Part shown: positions 5,802-5,889 of the stretch, piece by piece
How the letters are laid out: the number at the start of each line of letters is the position of its first letter
How positions within the stretch are numbered: position 1 is the first letter of the stretch
DNA from: CAZDDW01 sp043811105
GTDB taxonomy: Bacteria > Patescibacteriota > Patescibacteriia > UBA9934 > CAZDDW01
Length of the DNA stretch: 5,889 bases
Assembly (NCBI GenBank): GCA_043811105.1
Contig: JBDRNK010000105.1
Location: forward strand, 1-5,889
Reading direction: 5' to 3'
The notes under the pieces: generated by a model
What the model was told of the DNA's origin: nothing
The model's database searches: none
The model's input: the letters and a program-made list of their open reading frames with translations, nothing else
Made by a program: the position numbers and the translations under genes

Positions 5802-5846
5802 ACCAAACCCACCCTCGACCGGATGATCCAGAGTGGGTAGGTTGGT
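5802..5846. terminator. Stem-loop between convergent genes, possible bidirectional terminator
   Basis: ACCAA (5802-5806) pairs with TTGGT (5842-5846), and ACCCAC (5807-5812) with GTGGGT (5833-5838), leaving a three-base bulge at 5839-5841. Inside, GGA-TGA-TCC (5821-5829) can form a small extra stem. It begins five bases after the stop of the cysteine-rich protein and ends nine bases before the minus-strand RNA gene, the expected place for a shared terminator. Neither side is followed by a strong T run, so efficiency is uncertain. Confidence 0.45.
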
Positions 5847-5854
5847 CCTGAATA

Positions 5855-5889
5855 TGGTGGACTCGGCGGGAATCGAACCCGCGAATCCC
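5855..5889 (-). tRNA. ssrA: 3' end of a minus-strand tmRNA (ssrA) or tRNA, cut by the window edge
   Basis: Read on the minus strand, the end is an encoded CCA (5855-5857), discriminator A, seven acceptor bases CGAGTCC, and a perfect T arm: GCGGG, loop TTCGATT, CCCGC (5866-5882). U at position 70 and A at 73 fit the alanine identity that tmRNA shares with tRNA-Ala. The bases just before the T arm (GGGATTC) do not look like a usual five-base tRNA variable loop (such as AGGTC) but fit the helix leading into the tmRNA T arm. I therefore favour tmRNA, the rescue RNA for stalled ribosomes, over an ordinary tRNA; the missing part would decide. It is convergent with the preceding gene. Confidence 0.6.

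Noticed and set aside
5855..5889. Ordinary tRNA-Ala 3' end
   Set aside because: Not excluded, but the bases before the T arm do not fit a normal variable loop; tmRNA is preferred.

Overview
The window reads as chromosomal DNA from a member of the Candidate Phyla Radiation (Patescibacteria), probably the ABY1/Parcubacteria side. This rests on recognising gene families rather than on any search. The signs are two soluble VirD4/TraG-like ATPases in tandem, a very cysteine-rich protein of a type seen repeatedly in CPR genomes (often mislabelled 'CaiB/BaiF family'), start codons without good Shine-Dalgarno sequences, and AT-leaning coding DNA. The standard code fits: the genes stop at TAA or TAG, conserved glycines use GGN, and no gene is interrupted by TGA.

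Layout. (1) Bases 1-486 hold the 3' end of a + strand gene, mostly an acidic, proline-rich tail. (2) Two bases later, 489-2327 encodes a 612-residue VirD4/HerA-type ATPase with a C-terminal four-cysteine zinc ribbon and a long charged tail ending in a basic/glycine-rich segment. (3) After a 54-base AT-rich gap, 2382-3818 encodes a 478-residue paralogue of that ATPase without the zinc ribbon or long tail. These three genes look like one transcription unit, and I infer that they build a membrane-linked, DNA- or protein-pumping ATPase complex. (4) Bases 3819-4060 are non-coding but structured: three short palindromic elements sharing a GGGA-nn-GAC...GTCA consensus, one perfect 13-bp inverted repeat overlapping a possible promoter, and a fifth imperfect palindrome. 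A 28-codon open frame here begins almost like the next gene and may be the remnant of a lost tandem copy. (5) 4061-5797 encodes a 578-residue cysteine-rich zinc-ribbon protein. (6) A stem-loop at 5802-5846 separates it from the 3' end of a minus-strand tmRNA (or less likely a tRNA) running off the right edge.

How the parts may relate: the first ATPase and the cysteine-rich protein both carry a C-terminal zinc ribbon of the form CxxC...R-x-[IV]-Y-C-x-[DE]-C. That is the only visible molecular link between the ATPase block and the downstream gene. The palindromic cluster looks like REP/BIME-type repeat DNA, and a similar palindrome lies within the linker of the first ATPase gene just after an A8 run. 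No relaxase, pilin, mating-pore gene, CRISPR array, complete transposase or defence gene is visible.
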